A stretch of DNA of 8,924 nucleotides from Bacteroidota bacterium (GTDB lineage: Bacteria; Spirochaetota; Spirochaetia; JABMQR01): contig JABMQR010000097.1 in the NCBI GenBank assembly GCA_013202335.1, positions 1 through 8,924 on the forward strand, in the 5' to 3' direction. Under the pieces are notes generated by a model. That model was not told the DNA's origin and did no database searches. It saw only the letters and a list, made by a program, of their open reading frames with translations. This document shows, in pieces, positions 1 to 6,756 of the stretch (position 1 is the first letter of the stretch; each line of letters opens with the position of its first letter). The position numbers and the translations under genes are program-made.

Positions 1-153
1 GATTTGGATTTATCAAAATTATTAATTTTGAAAGAGCCTCAAATATTAAAAAATATTCAATATTTACTGATTCGAAAAGGGTGGGAAATGTTTCAAGTAA
101 TTAGTTATCAGTTATGGTTTTTCTTATCTACTATTGAATGGGTGAAAAAATAG
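1..153 (+). CDS. Possible 3' end of an unidentified CDS (left-truncated)
   Basis: Frame 1 is open from the window edge for 50 codons to a TAG at 151-153. The visible peptide begins DLDLSKLLILKEPQ and ends LWFFLSTIEWVKK. It has a mixed hydrophobic and charged composition that could be the C-terminus of a real protein, but I recognise no family. In DNA this AT-rich, 50 open codons are uncommon but can occur by chance. The left arm of an inverted repeat (59-86) lies inside the frame, so the tail might instead be read-in from an inserted element. A small hairpin with arms CAAAATT (14-20) and AATTTTG (24-30) also lies within it. Confidence is low because no start or domain is visible. Confidence 0.3.
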   Translation, partial: DLDLSKLLILKEPQILKNIQYLLIRKGWEMFQVISYQLWFFLSTIEWVKK

Positions 154-233
154 AACAAATTTACCTGCTAATTCTCTGATGGGGGAACAGATATACTGTT
201 TCTCATCCCACCCTTTTCAAGTCAGTTAAAATT
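59..233. repeat. Long imperfect inverted repeat, MITE-like or large hairpin
   Basis: Positions 59-86 and 206-233 are reverse complements at 24 of 28 positions. The core is a perfect 13-bp match, GAAAAGGGTGGGA (74-86) against TCCCACCCTTTTC (206-218). The arms enclose about 119 bp with no evident gene. Inside, just before the right arm, AACAG (186-190) and CTGTT (196-200) form a smaller hairpin with loop ATATA. GC and GU pairs extend it in RNA to about 182-204. I see no clear target-site duplication next to either arm. The G-rich core is unlike the surrounding AT-rich DNA. It could be a small non-autonomous element, the remnant of an insertion sequence, or a long stem at the end of the upstream transcript. 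Confidence 0.6.
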
Positions 234-473
234 CAGTAGTTTCTTATGTCAATTAATTTCAAAAGTCAAAAAAAATAATTGAAGATTTTTATTTGATTCG
301 TTTACTATTTACCGGGATTAAATTAAATTAAAAGTATTGTGAATTCAATACAAATATAAATCGTAACAATATCGGCTTACAGCATATTTTAGAGTTAATA
401 CACTACTACGCAGATAAAACATTGTTACATGATATCGGTTTTTGCTATTGACCGAATTAGACATTCTCTGCAA
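234..473. other. AT-rich non-coding leader upstream of the ABC operon
   Basis: No reading frame here looks coding. The stretch contains several small symmetries. GTAACAAT (363-370) is mirrored by ATTGTTAC (421-428). ATATCGG occurs twice as a direct repeat (369-375 and 432-438). TCGGT (435-439) pairs with ACCGA (451-455) shortly before the ribosome binding site. These may be operator or leader-RNA elements. A possible sigma70-like promoter is TTTACT (301-306), a 17-bp spacer and TAAATT (324-329), with four of six matches in each box. It is not strong enough in such AT-rich DNA to be called with confidence. Confidence 0.4.
334..360 (+). promoter_or_regulatory. Candidate operator dyad next to a -10-like box
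   Basis: GTATTG (334-339) and CAATAC (346-351) are perfect 6-bp inverted arms around a 6-bp centre. Three bases downstream comes TATAAA (355-360), a good -10-like hexamer. No matching -35 box lies at the normal distance because the dyad occupies that place, which would suit a regulated promoter for the ABC genes. Both elements are short and the region is AT-rich, so chance is a real alternative. Confidence 0.25.
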
Positions 474-484
474 AAGGAGCAATT

Positions 485-1180
485 GTGGCTATTGTATCAC
501 TAAAAGAGGTCAAAAAAACTTACCCATTGGGAAAAACTGAAGTACACGCGGTAAACGGTGTATCTTTTGATATAGTCAGAGGTGATTTCATCTCTATTGC
601 AGGACCATCAGGTTCAGGAAAATCAACAATTCTCAACATGATCGGCTGTATCGATGTTCCAACGGCAGGAACTGTAGAGTTGAACGGCCAGATAACAAGC
701 AGACTAACCGATCGTGAAATAACTGAATTACGGCATAAATTTGTCGGCTTTATTTTTCAGTCCTTCAACCTTATTCCTGTACTTAATGTCTATGAGAATA
801 TAGAATTCCCCCTTCTTTTAGGAAAAAATACCGTAGAACCCAAACAACGGAGAGAGTGGACAGAATATTTAATTGAAGAGGTAGGGCTGACAGATTGGGC
901 AAAGCACAGACCGAATGAACTATCCGGAGGACAGCGGCAGAGAGTGGCTATCGCGCGATCTCTTGCAACTAAACCCGAACTGGTGCTCGCAGATGAACCC
1001 ACAGCAAATCTTGATTCAGAAACCAGTGAATCAATAATAGGTTTAATGAAAAAAATAAATAAAGAGATGAATACTACCTTTATATTCTCAACACATGACC
1101 CTACGATCATGGATTTGGCAGAACATATTATCAAGCTAAAAGATGGGCTTATTAATTCTGAATATCGGCGGGAGAAGTAA
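485..1180 (+). CDS. ABC transporter ATP-binding protein, LolD/MacB type
   Basis: This 231-residue protein is the ATPase of an ABC exporter of the LolD/MacB (MJ0796-like) class. All nucleotide-binding elements are present: Walker A GPSGSGKST (residues 40-48), Q-loop Gln92 in FIFQSFNLIP, signature LSGGQ (146-150), Walker B LVLADEP (166-172) with catalytic Glu171, the NLD D-loop (175-177) and the H-loop His204 in FSTHD. Length is typical of the family. It would sit on the cytoplasmic face and power the two permeases encoded next. The start is GTG, with AAGGAG (474-479) five bases upstream. The stop abuts the next start (TAAATG), so translation is probably coupled. The two-permease context fits a LolCDE-like heterodimer better than MacB, where ATPase and permease are fused and homodimeric. 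A lolD symbol is withheld because the substrate is unknown. Confidence 0.95.
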   Translation: MAIVSLKEVKKTYPLGKTEVHAVNGVSFDIVRGDFISIAGPSGSGKSTILNMIGCIDVPTAGTVELNGQITSRLTDREITELRHKFVGFIFQSFNLIPVLNVYENIEFPLLLGKNTVEPKQRREWTEYLIEEVGLTDWAKHRPNELSGGQRQRVAIARSLATKPELVLADEPTANLDSETSESIIGLMKKINKEMNTTFIFSTHDPTIMDLAEHIIKLKDGLINSEYRREK

Positions 1181-2776
1181 ATGGCTGTAATTTTCAGAAT
1201 TGCCTTACGGAATCTCCGTGAGCATAAATCCAAAACACTTATTATTGGTATTATCATAGCTGTTGGGATAATGATAATGACCATCGGTACATCCCTCATT
1301 GATACCGCTACAACAGGAATAGAAGAAGCTTTTATAGAGAATTATACCGGTGACATACTTATCGGCGGAATCTCTGAGGATGAACTCTCAATATTTGGTG
1401 TTCAGTCTGTTGGTGGAATAGAACCAACCCCACGAATACCGGAATATGCGAGAATTTTGGAATACCTTGATTCCAGAAATGATGTTGAAGTGTATACTCC
1501 TGAAGTAACCGGTTTTGCTGCGATCAGTGTTGAGGGACAGAAAGACCCTGATTCCCGGGGAATGACTCTTTTATTTGGTATCGAGCCGGAATCCTATCGG
1601 GAAATGTTCGAGCGTATAACTATCATTGAGGGAGAATTTCTTAAACCAGGAGAAACAGGAATACTTCTCACCCAGAGCAACAGAAAAATTATCGAAAAGC
1701 GGCTTGAACTAACTCTCAATATTGGTGATTCGATACTGCTGACAGGGTTCAGCGACACGGGAATCAAAATACGGGAAGTTGAAGTAAAAGGATTTTACAA
1801 GCTTCTATCTGAAACTGATGGTGTAAATATGAGCTCTTATATTGATATACCAACACTCAGAGCATTAAAAGCCATCAATGCTGGTGGATCAAATGAGATA
1901 GTTCTTGATGCATCTCAGACTGCCCTTCTGGAAGCAGATAGTTTTGATGATCTTTTCAGTGATGATGCTTTTAGCGATGCATTCGCTATCTCTGATACCA
2001 ATGTATTTGATGATCCTTTTGCTCTATCTGATAGTTCAGAAACTGAAGAATCAACATTCCTTGACCCTTTTGCGGGATCTTCAACTGAAAATGCTGATAA
2101 TGAATTTGCAGAAACTGAAGAACCAGTCGGGAATAGTGATATTGAAACATCAGTGGAAAATTCACTGGCCATATCACTGCGAAATGATTCAGGAAGTTAT
2201 GAGTTTATCCTTCTCAGTCTGAAAAACCAGCGGCGAACCAACCGTGTAGTTTCTGATCTGAATGAGTGGTTTATAGAGGAAGGCATCGCAGCCCAGGCAA
2301 TGGACTGGAAAGGTGCAGCCGGACCATTCTCTTCCACCGCAGATGTAATCAGGAATGTTTTTAATGTCGCGGTACTGCTTGTAGCATTTGTTGCTCTAAT
2401 TATTATAACAAACACCCTGCTCATATCCGTTATGGAGAGAAAAAAAGAGATAGGAACTATGCGTGCTATGGGAGCAAGAAAAGGATTTGTTTCTGCAATG
2501 TTTACCACTGAGATCGTTTTACTAACATTAGTATTTGGTATCATTGGTGAGCTGCTTGGATTAGGGGTCCTGGGAATTGTATCCCTGATTAATATTAAGG
2601 CAGGTAATACGTTGGTTGAAGTCCTGTTTGCCGGACCGGTACTGCATCCCGTGGTACACATTTCAACTCTTGCGATGAATCTGGCAGTAGTGATAGCAAT
2701 AGGCATACTGGCCAACTTATATCCTGTATTTGTGGCACTTAAGATTCAGCCTGTTAAGGCTATAAGCAGCATTTAG
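1181..2776 (+). CDS. ABC transporter permease, FtsX/MacB-LolC type, with acidic periplasmic insert
   Basis: This 531-residue inner-membrane permease has the four-helix FtsX/MacB layout. TM1 is near residues 18-40. A large periplasmic MacB_PCD-like domain spans about 41-390, and three helices lie near 391-416, 437-470 and 495-520. After TM2 comes the conserved cytoplasmic coupling segment ERKKEIGTMRAMGAR (419-433), which contacts the ATPase in this family. The start ATG directly follows the stop of the ATPase gene, with GGAG (1171-1174) as ribosome binding site. The odd part is residues 251-325, a low-complexity acidic stretch rich in Asp, Ser, Glu and Phe with FDDLF, FDDPFA and FLDPFA. The second permease lacks it and it largely accounts for this protein being 96 residues longer. 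It probably pairs with that second permease as LolC does with LolE. Class and topology are secure; the substrate is not. Confidence 0.93.
   Translation: MAVIFRIALRNLREHKSKTLIIGIIIAVGIMIMTIGTSLIDTATTGIEEAFIENYTGDILIGGISEDELSIFGVQSVGGIEPTPRIPEYARILEYLDSRNDVEVYTPEVTGFAAISVEGQKDPDSRGMTLLFGIEPESYREMFERITIIEGEFLKPGETGILLTQSNRKIIEKRLELTLNIGDSILLTGFSDTGIKIREVEVKGFYKLLSETDGVNMSSYIDIPTLRALKAINAGGSNEIVLDASQTALLEADSFDDLFSDDAFSDAFAISDTNVFDDPFALSDSSETEESTFLDPFAGSSTENADNEFAETEEPVGNSDIETSVENSLAISLRNDSGSYEFILLSLKNQRRTNRVVSDLNEWFIEEGIAAQAMDWKGAAGPFSSTADVIRNVFNVAVLLVAFVALIIITNTLLISVMERKKEIGTMRAMGARKGFVSAMFTTEIVLLTLVFGIIGELLGLGVLGIVSLINIKAGNTLVEVLFAGPVLHPVVHISTLAMNLAVVIAIGILANLYPVFVALKIQPVKAISSI
1931..2155 (+). 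other. Acidic Phe/Asp-rich insert within the permease periplasmic domain
   Basis: Residues 251-325 of the first permease are strongly acidic, lack long hydrophobic or regular secondary-structure patterns, and are probably disordered. Short motifs recur: FDDLF (255-259), FDDPFA (276-281) and FLDPFA (293-298), followed by a Glu/Thr/Ser-rich tail. Flanking sequence on both sides (IPTLRALKAI before, SYEFILLSLKN after) resumes normal MacB-domain character, so this looks like a loop insertion that keeps the fold. The same motifs appear at the N-terminus of the outer-membrane protein encoded downstream (5122-5319). Confidence 0.75.
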
Positions 2777-2785
2777 GGGCGGATT

Positions 2786-4093
2786 GTGAAATTAATTAAA
2801 CTTGCATTAAGGAACCTGTTTCGACAGAAGAGAAGATCAGTACTTCTCGGTTCAGCAATTGCTTTTGGGATATTGTTTATCACTCTTATAAATGGTTTTA
2901 CCGGAAGCTTTATAGAAAACGTTGGTGAAAACTTCTCACACCTTATGGCAGGCCATATCTTTATTGATGGTGTAGAAAAGTCACCTACCGGGAAAGACCT
3001 ATATCTCATTCGCGATGATAAACTGATAATGGAAGCCATCGACAGCTCAGGTATTGAGTATGATTTTCTTACAAAACGTTCTGAAATCCGAGGGACCCTT
3101 CTGTTCGAAGGAAATGGAATCAACCAATCCATAATCGGAGCTGATTGGGAAAAAGAGAGCTATTTCAAGGACAGGATAATTCTGAGAGAAGGTTCTTTTA
3201 ACAACTTATCCGATCCCCGTGGGATTATTGTATCCTCTAAAATTTCTGAAAGATTAAATGTACAGCTTGGGGATCATGTAATTGTTAAAATGCAGACCTA
3301 TACCGGACAGCAAACAGCAGGTGATTTTACTATTGCAGCAATAAGTATAGATACTGGTCTTTTCGGATCCATTTCATGCTATGCAAACATCAAATATGTT
3401 AATGAGCTTTTAAATATTGATTCAGATAAATATCTAACACTGGGAATTTACCTCAATGACCTGATCGATACTGATCCGGCATCAGCACTGCTGCTGCCGG
3501 AACTGGAAAAACGAATTAGTTTATTCAGCAGGGAAACCCACGGGGATGAAAATCCCTTCATGGCAATCCTTGAACAGCAGAAAGAAGAGGAGTGGATTGG
3601 GGTAAAATATCGGATGTCTACTATTAATGATATCCTGAGTGAGGTTGAGGAGATCGTTCGTATTCTGAACATTGCCGGCCTGATCATTATGCTTGTGCTG
3701 TTTGCTATAATTATGGTGGGAATAACAAATACGTTTAGAATGGTTATGTTTGAGCGAATTCAGGAAATTGGTACTATGCGTGCTGTTGGGATGCATCGTT
3801 CCGAGGTCCGCACTCTATTCCTTTTTGAGGCATTCTTTCTTTCATTAGGCGGAATCCTTGCCGGATACGTACTTTCCGGTCTTACGATGTTTATCATCTC
3901 TCGGGTATACTGGGGAGTTGACACTCCGTTATTCATGCTGCTGAAAAATGGCTATATGACTTTTAAACTTGCACCGCTTCAGGTCCTGCTGAATTTGGTA
4001 ATAGTCACCATCCTTACTCTGCTGGCTGCATTCAGACCGGCTGATAAGGCTGCAAAACTTGAACCGGCATTAGCGCTTTCAACGGAAAAGTAG
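2786..4093 (+). CDS. ABC transporter permease, FtsX/MacB-LolE type
   Basis: This 435-residue FtsX-family permease is paralogous to the preceding one. TM1 is near residues 18-37, a periplasmic MacB_PCD-like domain covers about 38-290, and TM2-TM4 lie near 293-315, 345-371 and 397-416. The coupling segment ERIQEIGTMRAVGMHR (323-338) matches that of its partner almost residue for residue. The length is normal for LolC/LolE-type subunits, with no acidic insert. The start is GTG, with AGGGG (2775-2779) overlapping the upstream stop codon and only nine bases between the genes, so the two are co-translated. It likely forms the second half of a heterodimeric channel driven by the ATPase encoded at 485-1180. 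The C-terminus ends with the family-typical PADKAAKLEPALAL segment. Confidence 0.93.
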   Translation: MKLIKLALRNLFRQKRRSVLLGSAIAFGILFITLINGFTGSFIENVGENFSHLMAGHIFIDGVEKSPTGKDLYLIRDDKLIMEAIDSSGIEYDFLTKRSEIRGTLLFEGNGINQSIIGADWEKESYFKDRIILREGSFNNLSDPRGIIVSSKISERLNVQLGDHVIVKMQTYTGQQTAGDFTIAAISIDTGLFGSISCYANIKYVNELLNIDSDKYLTLGIYLNDLIDTDPASALLLPELEKRISLFSRETHGDENPFMAILEQQKEEEWIGVKYRMSTINDILSEVEEIVRILNIAGLIIMLVLFAIIMVGITNTFRMVMFERIQEIGTMRAVGMHRSEVRTLFLFEAFFLSLGGILAGYVLSGLTMFIISRVYWGVDTPLFMLLKNGYMTFKLAPLQVLLNLVIVTILTLLAAFRPADKAAKLEPALALSTEK

Positions 4094-4094
4094 C

Positions 4095-4115
4095 CAATAT
4101 CATTTTATGATATTG
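4095..4115 (+). terminator. Weak hairpin after the ABC genes, possible terminator
   Basis: CAATATCA (4095-4102) and TGATATTG (4108-4115) form a perfect 8-bp stem with loop TTTTA, starting two bases after the stop codon of the second permease gene. T-rich sequence follows (ACTTTTGAAGTTTTT), but the first U-tract is interrupted and the stem is AT-rich. Termination is likely partial at best, leaving room for read-through into the downstream genes. Confidence 0.35.
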
Positions 4116-4121
4116 ACTTTT

Positions 4122-4185
4122 GAAGTTTTTGATTATGAATATGTAATATGTTATAATTTAGTAATTATACTCAATCAAAAACTTC
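4122..4185. repeat. Perfect 13-bp inverted repeat bracketing a promoter
   Basis: GAAGTTTTTGATT (4122-4134) is exactly reverse-complementary to AATCAAAAACTTC (4173-4185), with arm centres 51 bp apart. A second, nested hairpin lies between them: TATAATT (4152-4158) with AATTATA (4163-4169). The left arm overlaps the -35 box of the predicted promoter, and the right arm falls about +10 to +22 from the expected start of transcription. A local transcript would therefore lack the left arm, so for this promoter the symmetry would act as DNA. Read-through RNA from the ABC genes could fold it into a hairpin. Confidence 0.7.
4129..4157 (+). promoter_or_regulatory. Sigma70-like promoter for the carrier/barrel/lipoprotein genes
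   Basis: TTGATT (4129-4134), a 17-bp spacer and a consensus TATAAT (4152-4157) make the best promoter match in the window. Transcription should begin near 4164, giving a leader of about 100 bases before the LolA-like gene. Its place between the two gene blocks suggests that the downstream three genes can be expressed apart from the transporter. The -35 box is overlapped by one arm of the 13-bp inverted repeat, a natural site for a regulator. Confidence 0.55.
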
Positions 4186-4248
4186 TGACTACAGGTCATT
4201 CTTTACAAAAATTTGATAGTGAGAAACACTATGCAATACTTACCAAAT

Positions 4249-4252
4249 GAGG
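4249..4252 (+). promoter_or_regulatory. Ribosome binding site that sets the LolA-like start
   Basis: GAGG (4249-4252) lies nine bases before ATG 4262. The upstream in-frame ATG at 4247 overlaps this motif and has no purine-rich site of its own, so 4262 is preferred as the start. The five extra residues (MRSLS) are not needed for the signal peptide. Confidence 0.55.
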
Positions 4253-4261
4253 TCTTTGAGC

Positions 4262-5038
4262 ATGCAGAATTCTTTTACATTTTTACCTATAAAAAAAGCA
4301 GTAATCTTTATTACGCTTATTTTCTCCCTTGTGCTTCTACCCGCTTTATCATCGGACAACTATGGGCAGATTCTTGAGGATATAGATAACCTACAGAATT
4401 TTGGTGATAATGATTTCACCACAATTTACACTATTGTCTCTGAAAAACCGGGTGAAGAGCGGGAAGTACTGGAAGTTCGATTATTTCGGAGAGACGTTGG
4501 AGACCTGTTTTTGATGATAATCATCTCTCCTGAGGTACAAAAAGGACAGGGCTTTCTGCAGTTGGAAGATAATCTCTGGTTCTATGATCCGGAAAGCCGA
4601 AAATTTGAGCACTCCTCAGCTAAAGAGAATATACAGAATTCTGATGCCAAAAATAATGATTTAATGGTTCAGACCCTTGCTGATGATTATACTGTTGTCT
4701 CTCATGAGGAAGGCGTATTAGGAAATATTCCGGTATATATTCTCAATCTTGAAGCGAAGAATGATGAAGTACCGTATCCGGAAATGAAACTTTGGGTTCG
4801 GCAAAGCCCCACCCTTCCCATGAAATCTGATGAATATGGATATTCCGGAAGGTTGATGAGAAGTTCTGCTTATTTAAATTATGTAAAAGTTGGAAACAAG
4901 TACCTGCCGACGAGAATCCTTATGGTGGACATGCTTAACGTCGGTGAAAAAACCCAGATTACTATGACCAATCCTTCAATTGGTGCACTTCCAGACTATG
5001 TATTTACGAAAGCATATCTTGAAAAGGTTAATAAATGA
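4262..5038 (+). CDS. Periplasmic LolA-like outer membrane lipoprotein-sorting protein (COG2834 type)
   Basis: This 258-residue secreted protein (263 if started at 4247) has a signal peptide: KK at residues 11-12, a hydrophobic core at 13-30, and probable cleavage near ALSS. The mature part matches the LolA_like family of unclassical LolA relatives. It has a beta-rich start with LEVRLFRRD, then the segment around FLQLEDNLWFYDPESRKF with NLWFYDP at 104-110. A serine/asparagine-rich stretch follows, then DDYTVVSHEEG, a KLWVRQSPTLPMKSDEYG strand pair and a C-terminal YLPTRILMVDMLN segment. Family members are thought to bind lipid in a half-barrel and move it through the periplasm, often encoded beside RND/MMPL exporters and DUF1302-type barrels. 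Here it lies between an ABC exporter and a barrel gene, and its stop overlaps the next start (ATGA), so translation is coupled. The ligand is not known. Confidence 0.85.
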   Translation: MQNSFTFLPIKKAVIFITLIFSLVLLPALSSDNYGQILEDIDNLQNFGDNDFTTIYTIVSEKPGEEREVLEVRLFRRDVGDLFLMIIISPEVQKGQGFLQLEDNLWFYDPESRKFEHSSAKENIQNSDAKNNDLMVQTLADDYTVVSHEEGVLGNIPVYILNLEAKNDEVPYPEMKLWVRQSPTLPMKSDEYGYSGRLMRSSAYLNYVKVGNKYLPTRILMVDMLNVGEKTQITMTNPSIGALPDYVFTKAYLEKVNK

Positions 5039-6756
5039 AAGTGCTAAAAAAATCAGTTTATTTACTCATACTGCTTTTTACTTTTATCTCGTTCGCACTG
5101 GCTGCCCAGGATACAGGAATTATTGATCCTTTTTCTTTTAATTCTTCTTCAGATGACGATATTCCCGCACTTGATGATGCCATGTTCAATGATTTTGAGG
5201 ATCCATTTGCAGCTCCTGTTGTTGATGATATCTTTGCCGATGATTTTAGTATCACAGATGACTTTGATGACCTTTTCTTTAGCGATTCAGGCATAACTGA
5301 AGTCTCATCAGACCTGTCGGGTGCAGATACATACGAACAATTCCTGGTTTCCGAAGCCCTTACCTGGGGCGGATCATATTCCGGCAGACTGGGATTTGCA
5401 TGGGATTGGGAATCATATAGTAACGGAATAGTTTTTAGTGATGCTGAATCCTCACTTTCACCCTCTGTATCTACTTCATTATATTTTGATGCAAGACCGG
5501 AATCAGATTTTAGAGTGTTTGGAAAAATGTTCATAGAAACTGAAGCTGGTGGATTTGATGCACTCGGTTTTGATGTGAGCAGTTTAGGATTTCTTGATAA
5601 TGGTGATGGTTCCATTAGTATCACCGCTCCTGCTGATTCGGGTGATGACGAAGAGGAACCGGAAACCGATCCCTCACCGCTTTCCTTAACTCTGGGAGTA
5701 CGGGAACTTTTTTCCGATTTTCAATATGATGACAAACTCTTTTTCAGGTTTGGTAAAAGTTTCGTCAAATGGGGTGTCGGCTATTTCTTCAGCCCTGCTG
5801 ATGTCATAAACCTTGATTCAATTGATGCAGAAGATCCTACAGCAGAACGCCAGGGACCGTTAAACTTCAGACTGCAATACCCATTTGCTATCAATAACGC
5901 CTATTTCTATATTCTTACAGATCAGGTTGAGAAGCCTGAGGATATTTCCTATGCAGCTAAAGTGGAAATAGTTAGCGGTAAATCTGAATTGGGTTTTGGC
6001 GCATATTACTCCTTAAAAAAGTCTCCGAGGCTAATTGCCACACTCTCCTCTTCAATCGGTGAAGTAAGTATTTTCGGTGAAGGATTGATTTCTATCGGAT
6101 CGGACAGAGTTTTTGTAGCAGTCTCGAAAAACCAGCCTGAATTTGCTGATGATGTTGAGGATGAGGATAAATACATTGCTTTGGATACTTTCGAAATTGA
6201 TAATTTGCTTTTTTTCAGCGGTACGATAGGGTTCTCCTACAATAGATCAGATCCCAGCATGATGATCGCCGGACAATATTTTTTCAACGGTGAGGGCTAT
6301 ACAGATTTTTCAGAGATCGATTATGGAAAAACACTTCTGGATTCTGCAGCCTATCTCATGCAGAATACTGACTCAAATGGATTAATAAAACCTGAGGATC
6401 AGCAGCCGGATGATTATACAGATCCTCCTGAACTGGGCTTTGCTGATATACAAAATTTCGGAAGGCACTACGGTGCTTTAATGATCTCGTGGAGCAAAAT
6501 CGCTGATACAGATCTCTCAGCCAATTTTCTCTGGCTTGGAAACTTGTCTGATGGATCGGGAATTCTCTCGCCCGGACTCAGTTGGAATATCATTGACAGG
6601 TTATCGGTGTCTGCGGGGCTTAGATTGACATACGGCAGAAGCGGTACTGAATTTGCTGATCCGGCAGGTTTATTTGCTCAGAATCCTACAGACGATCCGC
6701 AGGATCCAACCGCGTCTTTTACCATTGATTTTTCAATTGGTGGAGGGAGTTTCTAA
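5035..6756 (+). CDS. Outer-membrane beta-barrel protein, DUF1302-like
   Basis: This 573-residue protein has a clear signal peptide (residues 1-24, cleavage after ALA or ALAA). Next comes an acidic Phe/Asp-rich tail (about 30-95), then a region of alternating strands typical of an outer-membrane barrel. Residues 236-259 hold the best family marker: RFGKSFVKWGVGYFFSPADV followed by INL, resembling the W-G-x-x-Y/D...DVINP segment of DUF1302-type barrels. The sequence ends in Phe after SFTIDFSIGGG, as expected of a BAM beta-signal. An acidic loop sits at 201-214 (DSGDDEEEPETDPS). The start ATG overlaps the previous stop, with AAGG (5024-5027) seven bases upstream. The pairing with a LolA-like carrier suggests an acceptor or exit pore for the transported molecule. 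The barrel call is strong; the exact family is a motif-based inference. Confidence 0.8.
   Translation: MKVLKKSVYLLILLFTFISFALAAQDTGIIDPFSFNSSSDDDIPALDDAMFNDFEDPFAAPVVDDIFADDFSITDDFDDLFFSDSGITEVSSDLSGADTYEQFLVSEALTWGGSYSGRLGFAWDWESYSNGIVFSDAESSLSPSVSTSLYFDARPESDFRVFGKMFIETEAGGFDALGFDVSSLGFLDNGDGSISITAPADSGDDEEEPETDPSPLSLTLGVRELFSDFQYDDKLFFRFGKSFVKWGVGYFFSPADVINLDSIDAEDPTAERQGPLNFRLQYPFAINNAYFYILTDQVEKPEDISYAAKVEIVSGKSELGFGAYYSLKKSPRLIATLSSSIGEVSIFGEGLISIGSDRVFVAVSKNQPEFADDVEDEDKYIALDTFEIDNLLFFSGTIGFSYNRSDPSMMIAGQYFFNGEGYTDFSEIDYGKTLLDSAAYLMQNTDSNGLIKPEDQQPDDYTDPPELGFADIQNFGRHYGALMISWSKIADTDLSANFLWLGNLSDGSGILSPGLSWNIIDRLSVSAGLRLTYGRSGTEFADPAGLFAQNPTDDPQDPTASFTIDFSIGGGSF
5122..5319 (+). other. 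Acidic Phe/Asp-rich N-terminal tail of the barrel protein
   Basis: Residues 30-95, just after the signal peptide, consist mainly of Asp, Ser, Phe and Ala. They contain DPF (31-33), EDPFA (55-59), DDIFADDF (64-71) and FDDLFF (77-82). They precede the first barrel-like strands, so after export this would be a flexible periplasmic tail. FDDLF and DPFA are identical to motifs in the insert of the first permease (1931-2155), and the FDDLF codons are nearly the same in both genes. Confidence 0.75.

Noticed and set aside
790..1299. Minus-strand open frame of 169 codons across the end of the ATPase gene
   Set aside because: It lies opposite two well-supported genes, has no family features, and its composition mirrors the complement of the real frames.
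1905..2222. Alternative plus- and minus-strand open frames over the acidic insert
   Set aside because: The Asp-rich codons (GAT repeats) avoid stops in other frames by composition. The permease frame continues intact through the region into conserved TM helices.
485..4093. Assignment as a MacAB-type macrolide exporter or as FtsEX
   Set aside because: There is no MacA-like adaptor, the ATPase is not fused to a permease, and two distinct permeases with large periplasmic domains are present. FtsX would be a single smaller permease with a small extracytoplasmic domain.
4247..4261. Upstream in-frame ATG for the LolA-like gene
   Set aside because: It has no ribosome binding site before it, whereas ATG 4262 has GAGG at a good distance. 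The choice changes only five residues before the signal peptide.
5058..5624. Minus-strand open frame of 188 codons opposite the start of the barrel gene
   Set aside because: It is a shadow of the Asp/Ser-rich coding sequence; the plus frame has a signal peptide and a coupled start.
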